This document shows, piece by piece, positions 39,325 to 48,258 of a DNA stretch of 51,846 bases. The notes below the pieces were generated by a model, which was not told where the DNA came from, did not search any database, and saw only the letters and a list, made by a program, of their open reading frames with translations. How positions within the stretch are numbered: the stretch's first letter is position 1; each line of letters starts with the position of its first letter. A program made the translations under genes and the position numbers. Source of the DNA: Puniceicoccales bacterium (GTDB lineage: Bacteria > Verrucomicrobiota > Verrucomicrobiia > Opitutales > UBA953); assembly GCA_031273045.1 (NCBI GenBank), contig JAISSQ010000143.1, positions 1 through 51,846 of the forward strand, in the 5' to 3' direction.

Positions 39325-42159
39325 ATGTCCGACACCGCCCAGAACGCCCGAATCTCCGCCGCCGGCGGCACGCCAGACGCCGCCGCCGGCAGTGGCGGTG
39401 ATGGTTCCGGCAATGGCGGCGGCAGTGCCGGCGACGCGCCGCGCGGACGGACGCGCGTGCCGCGAAAATGGCTGTTCTTCGGCGTGTTTCTACTACTCGC
39501 GCTCGCCTCGAACGCAGTGCGGCATTTCCGCGAACCGGAACCGCCGCCGGAAGGTGCTCCGCTCGCCACAAGGGAATTTGCCGCCGTCGGCAGCGAAACT
39601 GCCGGCAGCACTACCGCCGGCACTTCCTCCGCCGCCGCTCCGGTGCTTTTCATTCACTCGGCGTGGGGCGATGGCTCCGCGCTGGTGCCGCTGGCGGAGC
39701 GCGTTGCCGGTGCCACCGGCAGGCGCGTCATCGTGCCGGACTTGCCCGGCGCGGGGGCGTCGGTGTGGCGCGTCAGCGATTACTCCGGTCGCGCCGCCGC
39801 CGAGGAACTCGCGGCGTTGCTCGACGCGAAACACGTTGCCGGCGCGCACATCGTCGCGTTCGGGCAGGGCGGCGCGGCGGCGGTCGAACTCGCGCGGCTG
39901 CGACCGGCGGCGGTGCGCTCGCTCGCGTTGGTGTCGAGCGTTGGCGCGCAGGAGTTCGACCTGCTCGGCAACCATATCGTCAACAAAATCGTCTTCACGT
40001 TTCACCTCGCGTTCACGCGGCTGGCGGAGGTCGCGCTGCCGCACTTCGGCGCGCTCGACCGCTCGCCGGTCAACGCCAGATACGCCCGCGTTTTCTGGGA
40101 CGGCGACCTGACGGTGATGAAGCCGTTCCTCGGCGCGTATCGCGGACCGCTGTTCCTCGCGCACGGCGAGGACGACTGGGTCGTCGCCGCCGACACCGCC
40201 CGCTACACGAAGGAAATCGCGCCGCAGGCGGAGACGTTTTTCACCGCCGGCGGACACTGGGTGTTCGAGCACGACGACGCCGCCGGTAACGAACTCGCGC
40301 AGCGGCTGGGGAAATTTTTCATGTCGGCGGAGAAGGGGACTGCCGGCAACGCCGCCGCCGGCAACGCGCTGCCGCGTCCGCAGCCGGCGCACGGGGCGCG
40401 GATGTGGGTGCTGATGGTCATCATCATCTTGTGCGCGTTCGTCGCCGAGGACCCGACGTGCCTCGCCTCCGGCCTGCTCGTCGCGAACGGCGTGTTGTCG
40501 TTCACGGCGGCGACGACCGCGTGCCTCATCAGCATCCTCATCGGCGACTTCACGCTCTACCTCGTCGGCTACACGCTCGGTCGTCCCGCGCTGCGCGTGC
40601 CGCCGCTGCGCTGGATTTTGCCCGAATACAAAATCGACCGGATGGCGGGCTGGTTCGAGAAGAAGGGCTTCCAAGGGCTGCTGCTCATCGTGACGTCGCG
40701 CTTCATTCCGGCGAGCCGGCTGCCGACGTTCGTGAGCGCCGGCATTATGCGCCTCTCGCTGTGGCGGCTCGGAATTTTGTTCTTCGTCGCCGCCGCGCTG
40801 TGGACGCCGCCGCTCGTGTGGGTCGCGTGGCACCTGTCCGAGAAACTCGGCGGTGACGCGATGTTCGAGCGTTTCGAGGTGCTCAAACACAACGCGATGT
40901 GGGTCGCGTTGGGGCTGCTCTTCGGGTTCTGGTTTTTGATGCACGTGCTCGTGCCCGCGCTGACGTGGCGCGGCCGCCGGCGCATTGTCGCGCGGATGCG
41001 CCGCCGGCGTCACCACGAGTTCTGGCGCGACTGGCTGCTCTACGCGCCCGTCGCCGGCACCGTCATTTGGAACGCGCTGCGCCGCTTCAACCTCGGAGGC
41101 GTCGCCGCCGCCAACCCCGCGCTCGGCAGCCACGGCGGTTTCACCGGCAGCGCGAAAAGCGAAATGCTGGGCGTTTTGGAAAAGGGAGCGGGGAGCGGGG
41201 AGCGGGGAGCGGGGGAGAAATCCATCGCGCGTTTCGCGAGAATTCCCGCCGGTGAAAATTCGGCGCGGCTCGACGCGCTGCGGCGGTTTATGCGCGACGC
41301 CGGCGTCGCGTTCCCGATTGTCCTCAAGCCCGACACCGGCGACGACGGCCTCGGCGTCAACCGCATTGCCGGTGAGCGGCAGGCCGCCGAATGGTTTGAG
41401 CATTTCCGCGAGGACGCGCTCGCGCAGGAATGGGTCGCCGGCGACGAGTTTGAAGTCCTCTGGTGCCGGCGGCCGGGCGAGACGCGCGGACGTCTCCTGT
41501 CCGTTTGCACCAAGACGCCGCCGGCAGTCACCGGCGACGGACGGCGCGCGCTCGAAGACCTCATTTTGGCGGACGACTCGCTTGTCGCCGACGCCGACCT
41601 GCTGCTGCGCTTCAACTGGCAACGCGCCGAAGGAGTGCTCCCCGCCGGCGAACGCGCCGTGTTGAGCGACATCGGCACCGCCGCCTGCGGCTCGCGCGTG
41701 AAGGAAATCAGCAGTGCCGGCAGTGAAGTTTGCGAACGTTTTGCCGCCGCGCTCGACGCCCTCGCGGACGGCGTTTTCGCCGCCACCGGCAAAGGACTGC
41801 ACTACGCCGCTTTTGATGTGCGACTCACCGGCACCGCCGCTACCACCGGCACCGGCACCAGCACCGCTCCCCGCTCCCCGCTCCCCGTTCCCCATTCCCC
41901 ACGCCTCGTCATCACCGGCGTCTCCGGCGCTTGCACCGTTGGCTCGCTCTTGCGCGACCCCGCGCTGCGTCTGCGCGACGCCCTGCGCGCCGTCCGCGCC
42001 CAAATCACCGAATGCTTCGCCATCGCCGACGCCGTCCGCGCCGCCGGCAGCACTTCCACCGCCGCCGGCAGACCGCTTCACACCGCTTCCGGTCTTGCCT
42101 TGCTTGCCGCCCGCGCCGAAGCCCGCGGCCGCCACCTGATTGACCTGCACAGCGAGTGA
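39325..42159 (+). CDS. Fusion: alpha/beta-hydrolase fold + DedA/VTT membrane domain + ATP-grasp
   Basis: 944 residues in three parts. Residues 1-48 are a Gly-rich cytoplasmic tail, then a membrane helix (49-63). Residues 105-335 have an alpha/beta-hydrolase fold; Asp (HGEDDW, 280-285) and His311 (GGHW) are present, but the nucleophile elbow reads FGQGG (179-183) with Gly180 where Ser is expected. Residues 360-545 are a DedA/VTT (SNARE-associated) domain with several helices, acidic Glu375, Asp376 and Asp408, and the TSRFIPASRLP motif (457-467). Residues 610-835 are an ATP-grasp domain: FPIVLKPDTGDDGLGV (663-678), QEWVAGDEFEV, and TGDGRRALEDLILAD. Low-complexity inserts sit at 620-633 and 836-859. 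DedA proteins move polyprenyl-phosphate or phospholipids; a lipid-linked envelope role is inferred. The ATG has no clear Shine-Dalgarno sequence. Confidence 0.82.
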   Translation: MSDTAQNARISAAGGTPDAAAGSGGDGSGNGGGSAGDAPRGRTRVPRKWLFFGVFLLLALASNAVRHFREPEPPPEGAPLATREFAAVGSETAGSTTAGTSSAAAPVLFIHSAWGDGSALVPLAERVAGATGRRVIVPDLPGAGASVWRVSDYSGRAAAEELAALLDAKHVAGAHIVAFGQGGAAAVELARLRPAAVRSLALVSSVGAQEFDLLGNHIVNKIVFTFHLAFTRLAEVALPHFGALDRSPVNARYARVFWDGDLTVMKPFLGAYRGPLFLAHGEDDWVVAADTARYTKEIAPQAETFFTAGGHWVFEHDDAAGNELAQRLGKFFMSAEKGTAGNAAAGNALPRPQPAHGARMWVLMVIIILCAFVAEDPTCLASGLLVANGVLSFTAATTACLISILIGDFTLYLVGYTLGRPALRVPPLRWILPEYKIDRMAGWFEKKGFQGLLLIVTSRFIPASRLPTFVSAGIMRLSLWRLGILFFVAAALWTPPLVWVAWHLSEKLGGDAMFERFEVLKHNAMWVALGLLFGFWFLMHVLVPALTWRGRRRIVARMRRRRHHEFWRDWLLYAPVAGTVIWNALRRFNLGGVAAANPALGSHGGFTGSAKSEMLGVLEKGAGSGERGAGEKSIARFARIPAGENSARLDALRRFMRDAGVAFPIVLKPDTGDDGLGVNRIAGERQAAEWFEHFREDALAQEWVAGDEFEVLWCRRPGETRGRLLSVCTKTPPAVTGDGRRALEDLILADDSLVADADLLLRFNWQRAEGVLPAGERAVLSDIGTAACGSRVKEISSAGSEVCERFAAALDALADGVFAATGKGLHYAAFDVRLTGTAATTGTGTSTAPRSPLPVPHSPRLVITGVSGACTVGSLLRDPALRLRDALRAVRAQITECFAIADAVRAAGSTSTAAGRPLHTASGLALLAARAEARGRHLIDLHSE

Positions 42160-42178
42160 GGCGGCACCGGTGGTTGCT

Positions 42179-43411
42179 TCAGACCCACTCGCAGAGCCAG
42201 CCGGCGGCGTCGCCGATGTCGTCCATCCCGCCGCCGAGCATGGAGTGGAGTTCGGCGGCGTCGGTGTGGGCGAGTGTCGCCGCCGCCGGGTCGGAGATGC
42301 ATTCGCGCAGTCGGGCGGCGAGGGTTTGCGGGCGCGCGGCGTCCTGCAGGAACTCCGGCCACGCGGGGCGTTTGAGCAGGATGTTCGCGATGCCGAGGTA
42401 TTCGACGCCTTTGACGAGCCGCCGCCCGATGAGCCACGTGAGCGGGTTCGCGCGGTAGGCAATCGCGCCCGGAATGCCGGCGAGGGCGACGCTCAACGAG
42501 ACCGTGCCGGAACTCATCAGTGCCGCCGACGCCGCCACCGGCACCGGTGCCTCGCCGCGCGCGAGCAGCCGCACGGTCGGGGCGATGTCGGCGAAACGTT
42601 CGAGCGCGCGGCGCAATTCGTCCAGCACCGGCTCGCCGGTGTGGAGCACGACCGCCTCGCGCGGGAGTTTTTTGACGCCGCCGCTGCCGGCGGCGGCAAC
42701 GTCCGTCTCCGCCGCGCGCAGGTATTCGCGCCACGCGGCGAGCAGGACGGGGAAGATTTTGCGCACCGGCTTCGGGCGGCTTCCGGGCAGGAGCAGCACC
42801 GGCGCGCCGGGTTCGTGGCGCACCGGCGGCGGCGGGGAGTCGGGGGCGACGAACGGGTGTCCGACGAAGCGCACCGGCAGCGCGGTGTCCGCGTAGCAGT
42901 CCACCTCGAACGGGAAAATCACGCCAAGCGCGTCGAGGTCTCGCGCCATCTTGAAGCGCCGCCCCGCCTTCCATGCCCAGATTTGCGGGCCGATGTATTG
43001 GCAGACGGCGATGGTGCCGCCGCCCTTGCGCGAGAGGCCTTCGCGGCGGAGGCGGTCGGCGAGGCGCAGGTTGAAGCCGGGGTAGTCCACCGGCACGACG
43101 ACGCGCGGCCGGTGCTCGCGAATCCATTCGAGCGTGCGGCGGAAGAGCAGCCGGTAGTAGCCGAGGTTGGCGAGCACTTCGACGAGTCCGACGGCGGAGA
43201 AGCGCGTGGTGTCGAAGAGCGTTTGCGCGCCGGCGGCGGCGAGCGCGGGACCGCCGAGTGCCGCCGCGCGAATTCCGGGACGGCGCGCGCGCAGCCCGTT
43301 CAGGAGGCGCGCCGCATGGTCGCTGCCGGAGTGCTCGCCGGTAACGAAGAGCACGTCGGGCGCGCCGTCGCGGGGCGCTGGGAACGGGGGGATGGTCGCC
43401 GTTTCTGGCAT
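42179..43411 (-). CDS. lpxB: Lipid-A-disaccharide synthase
   Basis: 410 residues. It joins UDP-diacylglucosamine and lipid X to form lipid A disaccharide at the inner membrane. Family motifs: GEHSGSDHAARLL (25-37, a variant of GExSGDxxGA), VDYPGFNLRLA (108-118), QYIGPQIWAWKAGR (138-151), VGHPF (183-187), LLLPGSR (206-212) and the C-terminal YRANPLTWLIGRR. Length is normal. A short Gly/Ser/Ala insertion follows residue 245. It starts 44 bp after thiL on the same strand, so the two are probably one transcript, and it is convergent with the fusion gene 19 bp away. Confidence 0.95.
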   Translation of the reverse strand: MPETATIPPFPAPRDGAPDVLFVTGEHSGSDHAARLLNGLRARRPGIRAAALGGPALAAAGAQTLFDTTRFSAVGLVEVLANLGYYRLLFRRTLEWIREHRPRVVVPVDYPGFNLRLADRLRREGLSRKGGGTIAVCQYIGPQIWAWKAGRRFKMARDLDALGVIFPFEVDCYADTALPVRFVGHPFVAPDSPPPPVRHEPGAPVLLLPGSRPKPVRKIFPVLLAAWREYLRAAETDVAAAGSGGVKKLPREAVVLHTGEPVLDELRRALERFADIAPTVRLLARGEAPVPVAASAALMSSGTVSLSVALAGIPGAIAYRANPLTWLIGRRLVKGVEYLGIANILLKRPAWPEFLQDAARPQTLAARLRECISDPAAATLAHTDAAELHSMLGGGMDDIGDAAGWLCEWV

Positions 43412-43455
43412 GGGGCGGAGGTTGGCGCAAAGGCGCCGGCGAAACAAGGAACGCT

Positions 43456-44556
43456 TCAGCGCGGAGCACCGCCGGCGGTGCTGGCGAAGTGCTCGAAGCC
43501 GCCGGCACCTTCGGGCAGGAGCGGGCGGAGCGTCGCGGCGTCGAGCAGACGCCCCGGCGCGAGCGGGTCGGAGACGACTTCGCCGATGACGGTGAGCGGC
43601 GTTTCGCGGAAGCGCCGGTGCCATGCGGCGAGCAGGGCGTCGCGGGTGTCCGGCGTGGCGGCGACGAGCAGTTCGTAGTCCTCGCCGTCGGTGAGCGCGC
43701 CGCGCAGTCCGCTGCCGGCGTTGATTGGGATGGAGTCGGGGAAGAGCGCGGCGGACGCGCCGTCGGGCAGGAATGCGGGGAGGTCCTTCGCCAGCCCGTC
43801 CGAGATGTCCATGCACGCGCGCACGGAACCGGCGGTGCTGCCGGTGCCGGCGGCGTTCTTCGCGCGCCGTTGGGCGAGCCAGCGTCCCTCGGCGAGGCGC
43901 GGACGGATGCGCAGGTGGCGTCCGCTCGCGACGGCTCCGCCGAGCGCGCCGGTGACGAGCAGGATGTCGCCGGCGCGCGCGCCGTGGCGCGGCAACGGGT
44001 GGCGCGCGAAGCCGGTCAGCGCGAGCGTGGCGCAGAAGAAGCGCGGAACGCCGGCATCGGTGATGTCGCCGCCGGCGATTTCGACGCCCGCCTCGCGTGC
44101 GGCGGCGGCGACGCCCGCGATGAATCCGTCCAACCACGCGAGGGGCGTTTCCGCGCCGAGCGCGAGGGCGAGGAGCGCGTCCGCCGGCGTTCCGCCCATC
44201 GCGGCGATGTCGCTGAGGTTGCGGTTGACGAGTTTTTCGCCGACGGCGGCGGCGGGCGCGGCGTCGTCGAAGTGGCGTCCGCGCAGCACGCAGTCGGTTG
44301 TTGCGAGGCGCATCCACGAGGTGCCGGCGTTTGGGCGAACGGGGAGCACGGCGCAGTCGTCGCCGATGCCTCGCGGCGGCGGCGCGGAGGTGTCGCCGAG
44401 GATTTTGCGAATGCGCGCGATGAGGGCGTTTTCGCCGATTTCGCCGGCGGTGACCGGGGTGCTGCCGGTGCCGGTGGCGGCGCTGCCGGTGCCGGTGGCG
44501 TCTGGCTTTTTCGGCGCGCCGCGCCTGTTTTCTGGGGTGCGCATGAGGGTGCTCAT
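43456..44556 (-). CDS. thiL: Thiamine-monophosphate kinase
   Basis: 366 residues. It phosphorylates thiamine phosphate to thiamine diphosphate with ATP. Motifs: GIGDDCAVL (63-71), TTDCVLRGRHF (86-96), NRNLSDIAAMGG (111-122), AGGDITDA (161-168) and CMDISDGLAKDL (248-259), all typical of ThiL. Low-complexity Thr/Gly inserts occur at residues 20-33 and 235-244. MSTL at 44556 is chosen as start; MRTP at 44544 is also possible. It diverges from the lipoprotein gene with 81 bp between them. Confidence 0.94.
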   Translation of the reverse strand: MSTLMRTPENRRGAPKKPDATGTGSAATGTGSTPVTAGEIGENALIARIRKILGDTSAPPPRGIGDDCAVLPVRPNAGTSWMRLATTDCVLRGRHFDDAAPAAAVGEKLVNRNLSDIAAMGGTPADALLALALGAETPLAWLDGFIAGVAAAAREAGVEIAGGDITDAGVPRFFCATLALTGFARHPLPRHGARAGDILLVTGALGGAVASGRHLRIRPRLAEGRWLAQRRAKNAAGTGSTAGSVRACMDISDGLAKDLPAFLPDGASAALFPDSIPINAGSGLRGALTDGEDYELLVAATPDTRDALLAAWHRRFRETPLTVIGEVVSDPLAPGRLLDAATLRPLLPEGAGGFEHFASTAGGAPR

Positions 44557-44637
44557 TGAGCCATTCCACTCGCCGCTTGCAAAGGGCGCGGGCGCGCTCA
44601 CCATGCGCGCCTTTTCCCAACCAATCCCATCCCGAAC

Positions 44638-45381
44638 ATGCGCAAAACACTTCTCTTGAAACTGCCCGCTCTCGCCGCCCTCGCGACGCTGACCGCCTGT
44701 AATCTGTTCAACACGCACGACGCCGAGTCGTCCGCCGCCGGTGGTTCCGGGGCGGCGGTCGCCGGAGCCAAGACGCCCGCCGCGCTGACCTTCTCGAACG
44801 AGCAGTTCTACAAGGACGGCAAGTTCGACACCGAGGCCGCCAAGGACGCCGTCATCAAACTCATGCATTTCTACGGTTACCCCGTCACCGGCAAGACGCG
44901 CGACGCCCTCTGGGTCAGCGATTACGGCACGGGCAAGTTCACCGAGGTCGGTCTCGCCGCCATCATGATTGATAACAACGTGCGCGACCGCTACATGCTC
45001 CAGCACCTCTTCCTGCTGCCCCACCAGATGCTGCCGGAGCACATGCACAAGACGCCGAAGGAAGGCAATCTGCCCGCGAAAATGGAGGGCTGGTGGGTGC
45101 ATAACGGCGCGACCTACACCGTCGGCGAGGGCACCGACAACCTGAAGGATTTCGCCGACGTGAAAATCCCCGCCGCCTACAAGGGAACGGTCAAGGCGCG
45201 CCACGCCGTCAAACTTTCGCCCGGCGAGTTCGACAAACTCGGCAAGGTCTTCGGCTGGCACTGGCAAATCGCCGGTCCCGCCGGTGCCATCATCACCGAG
45301 GTCGCCAACGTCCACCACAACGGCTCGGTGTGCCACGCCGTGCCGGAAATCAACGAGCACTTCCTCGCGCCGGCGAAATAG
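44638..45381 (+). CDS. Cupin-like lipoprotein, resembles D-lyxose isomerase
   Basis: 247 residues. The lipobox LTAC at 18-21 after a short hydrophobic signal marks a lipoprotein, anchored in a membrane facing the periplasm. The body resembles the cupin fold of D-lyxose ketol-isomerases: LPEHMHKTP gives His135 and His137, KMEGWWV gives Glu150, and FGWHWQ gives His208, a plausible metal-binding set. ITEVANVHHNGSVCH follows, as in that family. An exported, lipid-anchored sugar isomerase is unusual, so a different substrate or a binding role is possible. No Shine-Dalgarno sequence precedes the ATG. Confidence 0.65.
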   Translation: MRKTLLLKLPALAALATLTACNLFNTHDAESSAAGGSGAAVAGAKTPAALTFSNEQFYKDGKFDTEAAKDAVIKLMHFYGYPVTGKTRDALWVSDYGTGKFTEVGLAAIMIDNNVRDRYMLQHLFLLPHQMLPEHMHKTPKEGNLPAKMEGWWVHNGATYTVGEGTDNLKDFADVKIPAAYKGTVKARHAVKLSPGEFDKLGKVFGWHWQIAGPAGAIITEVANVHHNGSVCHAVPEINEHFLAPAK

Positions 45382-45399
45382 CGCGGGCGCGTCCCCGCC

Positions 45400-45600
45400 A
45401 TGCCGTTCCGACGCGCAACCCTCGCAAACGCCGCCGGTGGTGCCCTTCGCGCCGCCGGCGCGTTTCTGTTTTTGGCGACGGGGATGGTGTCCGTGGCGGC
45501 GGCGGACGCGAAGCCGCCGGCGGCACCGGCAGTGCCCCGCGAACGCACCACCGGCGGGCACCGTTTGCCCCTTTCCCCAAAAGCCGCTTCGCTCTCCGCC
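45400..45600 (+). other. In-frame upstream extension of ligA with signal-like segment
   Basis: The ligA frame stays open upstream to an ATG at 45400. The 67 codons read [14 protein letters not shown], a hydrophobic stretch ([20 protein letters not shown]) and a Pro-rich tail, which looks like a signal peptide. A cytoplasmic ligase should not carry one. It may be a decayed exported gene fused to ligA by loss of a stop, or chance in GC-rich DNA. Confidence 0.35.
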
Positions 45601-48258
45601 ATGAACTCCGACAACGCCGCCGCGTCCGCCGGCAACGCCTCCACCGACGACCTCCCGCTCTTCGCCGCCGCCGCCGAACAAGCCCCTTCCGCGCCCGCCG
45701 TCCAGCGTCCAGAGTATGCCCCGCTCCCCGCTCCCCGCTCCCCGCTCCCCGCTCCCTCCCCAAACCCCGCCGCCCGCCTCGCCTTCCTCCGCTCCGAAAT
45801 CGCCCGCCACAACGCCCTCTATCAGCAAGGCCGCCCCGAAATCCCCGACTCCGAATACGACCGCCTCACCCGCGAGCGCGACGCCCTCCTCGCCGCCAAC
45901 CCCGCCCTCGCCGACGCCGCCGCCGACACTTCCGAGACCCTCTCCGACGACCACACCGAGGGCTTTTCCAAAGCCGCCCACGGCGCCCCGATGTTGAGCA
46001 TCGAAAAATGCTACACCCGCGGCGAACTCGCTTCCTTCGCCACCCGCGCCGCCTCCTACCTCGAAACCGCCGCCGCCGGCACCGCCCCCGCCGCCGGTAC
46101 CACCGGCACCGCATCGGGAAAACCCTTCATCGTTGAACCGAAAATAGACGGCGTCGCCGTCTCGCTCCTCTACGAAAACGGCCGCCTCGCCCGCGCCCTC
46201 ACGCGCGGCGCGCACGGTGCCGTCGGCGACGACGTCACCCGCAACGTCGCCACCATCGCCGCCGTCCCCCGCGAACTCGCCCCGCCGTTCCCCGACCGCG
46301 TCGAAATCCGCGGCGAGATTTACATGACCAACGCCGAGTTCGCCCGCATCAACGCCGCCCTCGAAGCCGCCGGCGCCCCGCCCTACGCGAACCCCCGCAA
46401 CCTCGCCGCCGGCACGCTCAAACTGCTCAACCCCGCCGAGTGCGCCGCGCGCAAACTCGAAATCGTCCTCTACGGCTTCGGCGAGGTCGCCCCCGCCGGC
46501 ACCTTCCCGACGCTCACCGACTTCCGCGCCGCACTCCAACGCTGGCGCCTCCCCGTCGTCGAATTCTTTGAACGCGCCGCCGGCGCCGACGAAATCTGGC
46601 AGCACGTCACCGCGCTCGGCGAACGCCGCAAACACTTCGCCTACCCGACCGACGGCGCCGTCGTGAAACTCGACAGTGTCGCCGCCCAACGCCGCGCCGG
46701 TGCCAACAGCAAATTTCCCCGCTGGGCCGCCGCCTTCAAATACGCCCCCGACCAAGCCCTCACCCGCCTCCGCGCCATCACCTTCCAAGTCGGCCGCACC
46801 GGCGTCATCAAACCCGTCGCCGAACTCGAGACCGTCGAACTCGCCGGCACCAACGTCTCCCGCGCCACACTCAACAACGAGGACTTCATCGCCCGCCTCG
46901 ACGCGCGCGAAGGCGACATCGTCGCCGTCGAGAAAGCCGGCGAAATCATCCCGCAAGTCGTCCGCGTCGAACCCGACCGCCGCGACCCCGCCGACCCGCC
47001 GCCGCCCTTCGACTTCGCCGCCCGCCTCGCTGAACTCGGCCTCGACGCCGCCCGCGCCGCCGGTGACGCCGAATGGCGCCTCCGCGCCCCCAACCGCGCC
47101 CAACTCATCCGCCGCCTCGCCCACTTCGGCTCCAAACAAGCCCTCGACATCCGCGGCCTCGGCCCCGCCGCCGCCGCCGCCCTCTTCGACAGCACCGCCG
47201 CCCAAACCCCCGCCGACCTCTACGCCCTCACCCGCGAAAAACTGCTCGAAATAAGCACCACCGCCACCGGCACCGGCACCACCGGCACCAGAGCCACCGG
47301 CGAAGAAGAAGACCTCTTCGCCGGCGCAGAATCCAGTTGCAGCGGCGGCGTTCACGCCGCCACCACCACCGCCACCGCTACCGCCACCGCCGCCCCCACC
47401 CGCTCCTTCGCCGCCAAATCCGCCGACAACCTCCTCGCCGCCCTCGAAGCCAGCAAACGCCGCGACCTCTGGCGCCTCATCCACGCCCTCGGCATCCCCA
47501 ACGTCGGCATGCAAACCGCCAAAGACCTCGCCCGCCACTTCGGCTCCCTCGACGCCCTCGCCACCGCCGGCTACGACGCCTTCCGCCGCCCCCGCATCAG
47601 TGCCGCCGGCAACACCCTCACCGCCGAAGACAGCGTCATCTTCGGCGTCGGCCCCGTCGTCGCCCAAAGCATCCTCACTTGGTTCGCCGACCCCGCCCAC
47701 AAAGAGCAAATCGAACGCCTCCGCGCCGCCGGCCTGAATTTCGGTGGGGAGCAGGGAGCGGAGAATGGGGAGCGGGGAGATAGTGCAGGGGAACAAGGGC
47801 AAAGGGATAAGGGCAAAGGGCAAAGGGCAGAAAGCGCACCTCCGCCGCAGGAAACTACCCTTATCCCTTTGCCCTCATCCCTTATCCCTTCTGCCGGACT
47901 TCCTCCCCGCTCCCCGCTCCCTGCTCCCCGCTCCCTCCCGCTCTCCGGCAAGACCTTCGTCCTCACCGGCACGCTTCCGCACCTCACCCGCGACGAAGCC
48001 CGCGAGCGCATCGAACGCGCCGGCGGCCGCGTCAGCGGAAGCGTCAGCGCGAAGACCCACTACGTCATCGCCGGTGCCGAAGCCGGCTCGAAACTCGACC
48101 GCGCCCGCGCCCTCGGCATCCCCGTCCTTGATGAAGCCGGCCTCCTCGCCCTCCTCGCCGGCAACGCGCCCGCCGGCAACGGCAACGCCGCCGGCGGCAC
48201 TCCCGTCGGCACCGGTTCCCCCGCCGGCACTGCTCCTGCTCCATCTTCCCCGCAATGA
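45601..48258 (+). CDS. ligA: NAD-dependent DNA ligase, without zinc-finger cysteines
   Basis: 885 residues from the ATG at 45601; usual length is about 670, the excess being low-complexity inserts. It seals nicks using NAD+. The adenylated Lys is Lys181 in [38 protein letters not shown] and [16 protein letters not shown] follow. The OB domain is normal (ATLNNEDFI..., [11 protein letters not shown]). The next segment, which normally holds four zinc-binding Cys, reads [16 protein letters not shown]...[12 protein letters not shown] (467-502) with none. The HhH region is split by an insert at 551-602, and another insert (715-781) precedes the BRCT domain (783-850). An RSPLPAP linker lies near residue 46. 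The stop overlaps the next gene's ATG. Confidence 0.92.
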   Translation: MNSDNAAASAGNASTDDLPLFAAAAEQAPSAPAVQRPEYAPLPAPRSPLPAPSPNPAARLAFLRSEIARHNALYQQGRPEIPDSEYDRLTRERDALLAANPALADAAADTSETLSDDHTEGFSKAAHGAPMLSIEKCYTRGELASFATRAASYLETAAAGTAPAAGTTGTASGKPFIVEPKIDGVAVSLLYENGRLARALTRGAHGAVGDDVTRNVATIAAVPRELAPPFPDRVEIRGEIYMTNAEFARINAALEAAGAPPYANPRNLAAGTLKLLNPAECAARKLEIVLYGFGEVAPAGTFPTLTDFRAALQRWRLPVVEFFERAAGADEIWQHVTALGERRKHFAYPTDGAVVKLDSVAAQRRAGANSKFPRWAAAFKYAPDQALTRLRAITFQVGRTGVIKPVAELETVELAGTNVSRATLNNEDFIARLDAREGDIVAVEKAGEIIPQVVRVEPDRRDPADPPPPFDFAARLAELGLDAARAAGDAEWRLRAPNRAQLIRRLAHFGSKQALDIRGLGPAAAAALFDSTAAQTPADLYALTREKLLEISTTATGTGTTGTRATGEEEDLFAGAESSCSGGVHAATTTATATATAAPTRSFAAKSADNLLAALEASKRRDLWRLIHALGIPNVGMQTAKDLARHFGSLDALATAGYDAFRRPRISAAGNTLTAEDSVIFGVGPVVAQSILTWFADPAHKEQIERLRAAGLNFGGEQGAENGERGDSAGEQGQRDKGKGQRAESAPPPQETTLIPLPSSLIPSAGLPPRSPLPAPRSLPLSGKTFVLTGTLPHLTRDEARERIERAGGRVSGSVSAKTHYVIAGAEAGSKLDRARALGIPVLDEAGLLALLAGNAPAGNGNAAGGTPVGTGSPAGTAPAPSSPQ
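47746..47939. repeat. Low-complexity inverted repeat inserted in ligA
   Basis: The left half contains GGGGAGCAGGGAGCGG and GGGCAAAGGGATAAGGG (47797-47813). The right half contains the exact complement CCCTTATCCCTTTGCCC (47858-47874) and CTCCCCGCTCCCCGCTCCC. The insert is in frame and encodes residues of about 715-781 between the HhH and BRCT domains. It uses the same words as the polypyrimidine leader at 900-990. Confidence 0.75.

Noticed and set aside
42160-42178. Terminator between the convergent fusion and lpxB genes
   Set aside because: Only 19 bp separate the stops and no stem with a T-run is visible.
39493-42462. 989-codon minus-strand frame opposite the fusion gene
   Set aside because: It is low complexity, extends into lpxB in the wrong frame and has no recognisable domain.
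42140-43678. 512-codon plus-strand frame opposite lpxB
   Set aside because: LpxB motifs on the minus strand are decisive; the opposite frame is only a shadow.
44557-47823. Upstream extension of the thiL frame to 1,455 codons
   Set aside because: The extension is Gly/Glu-rich shadow sequence antisense to the lipoprotein and ligA genes; ThiL homology begins at the MSTL start.
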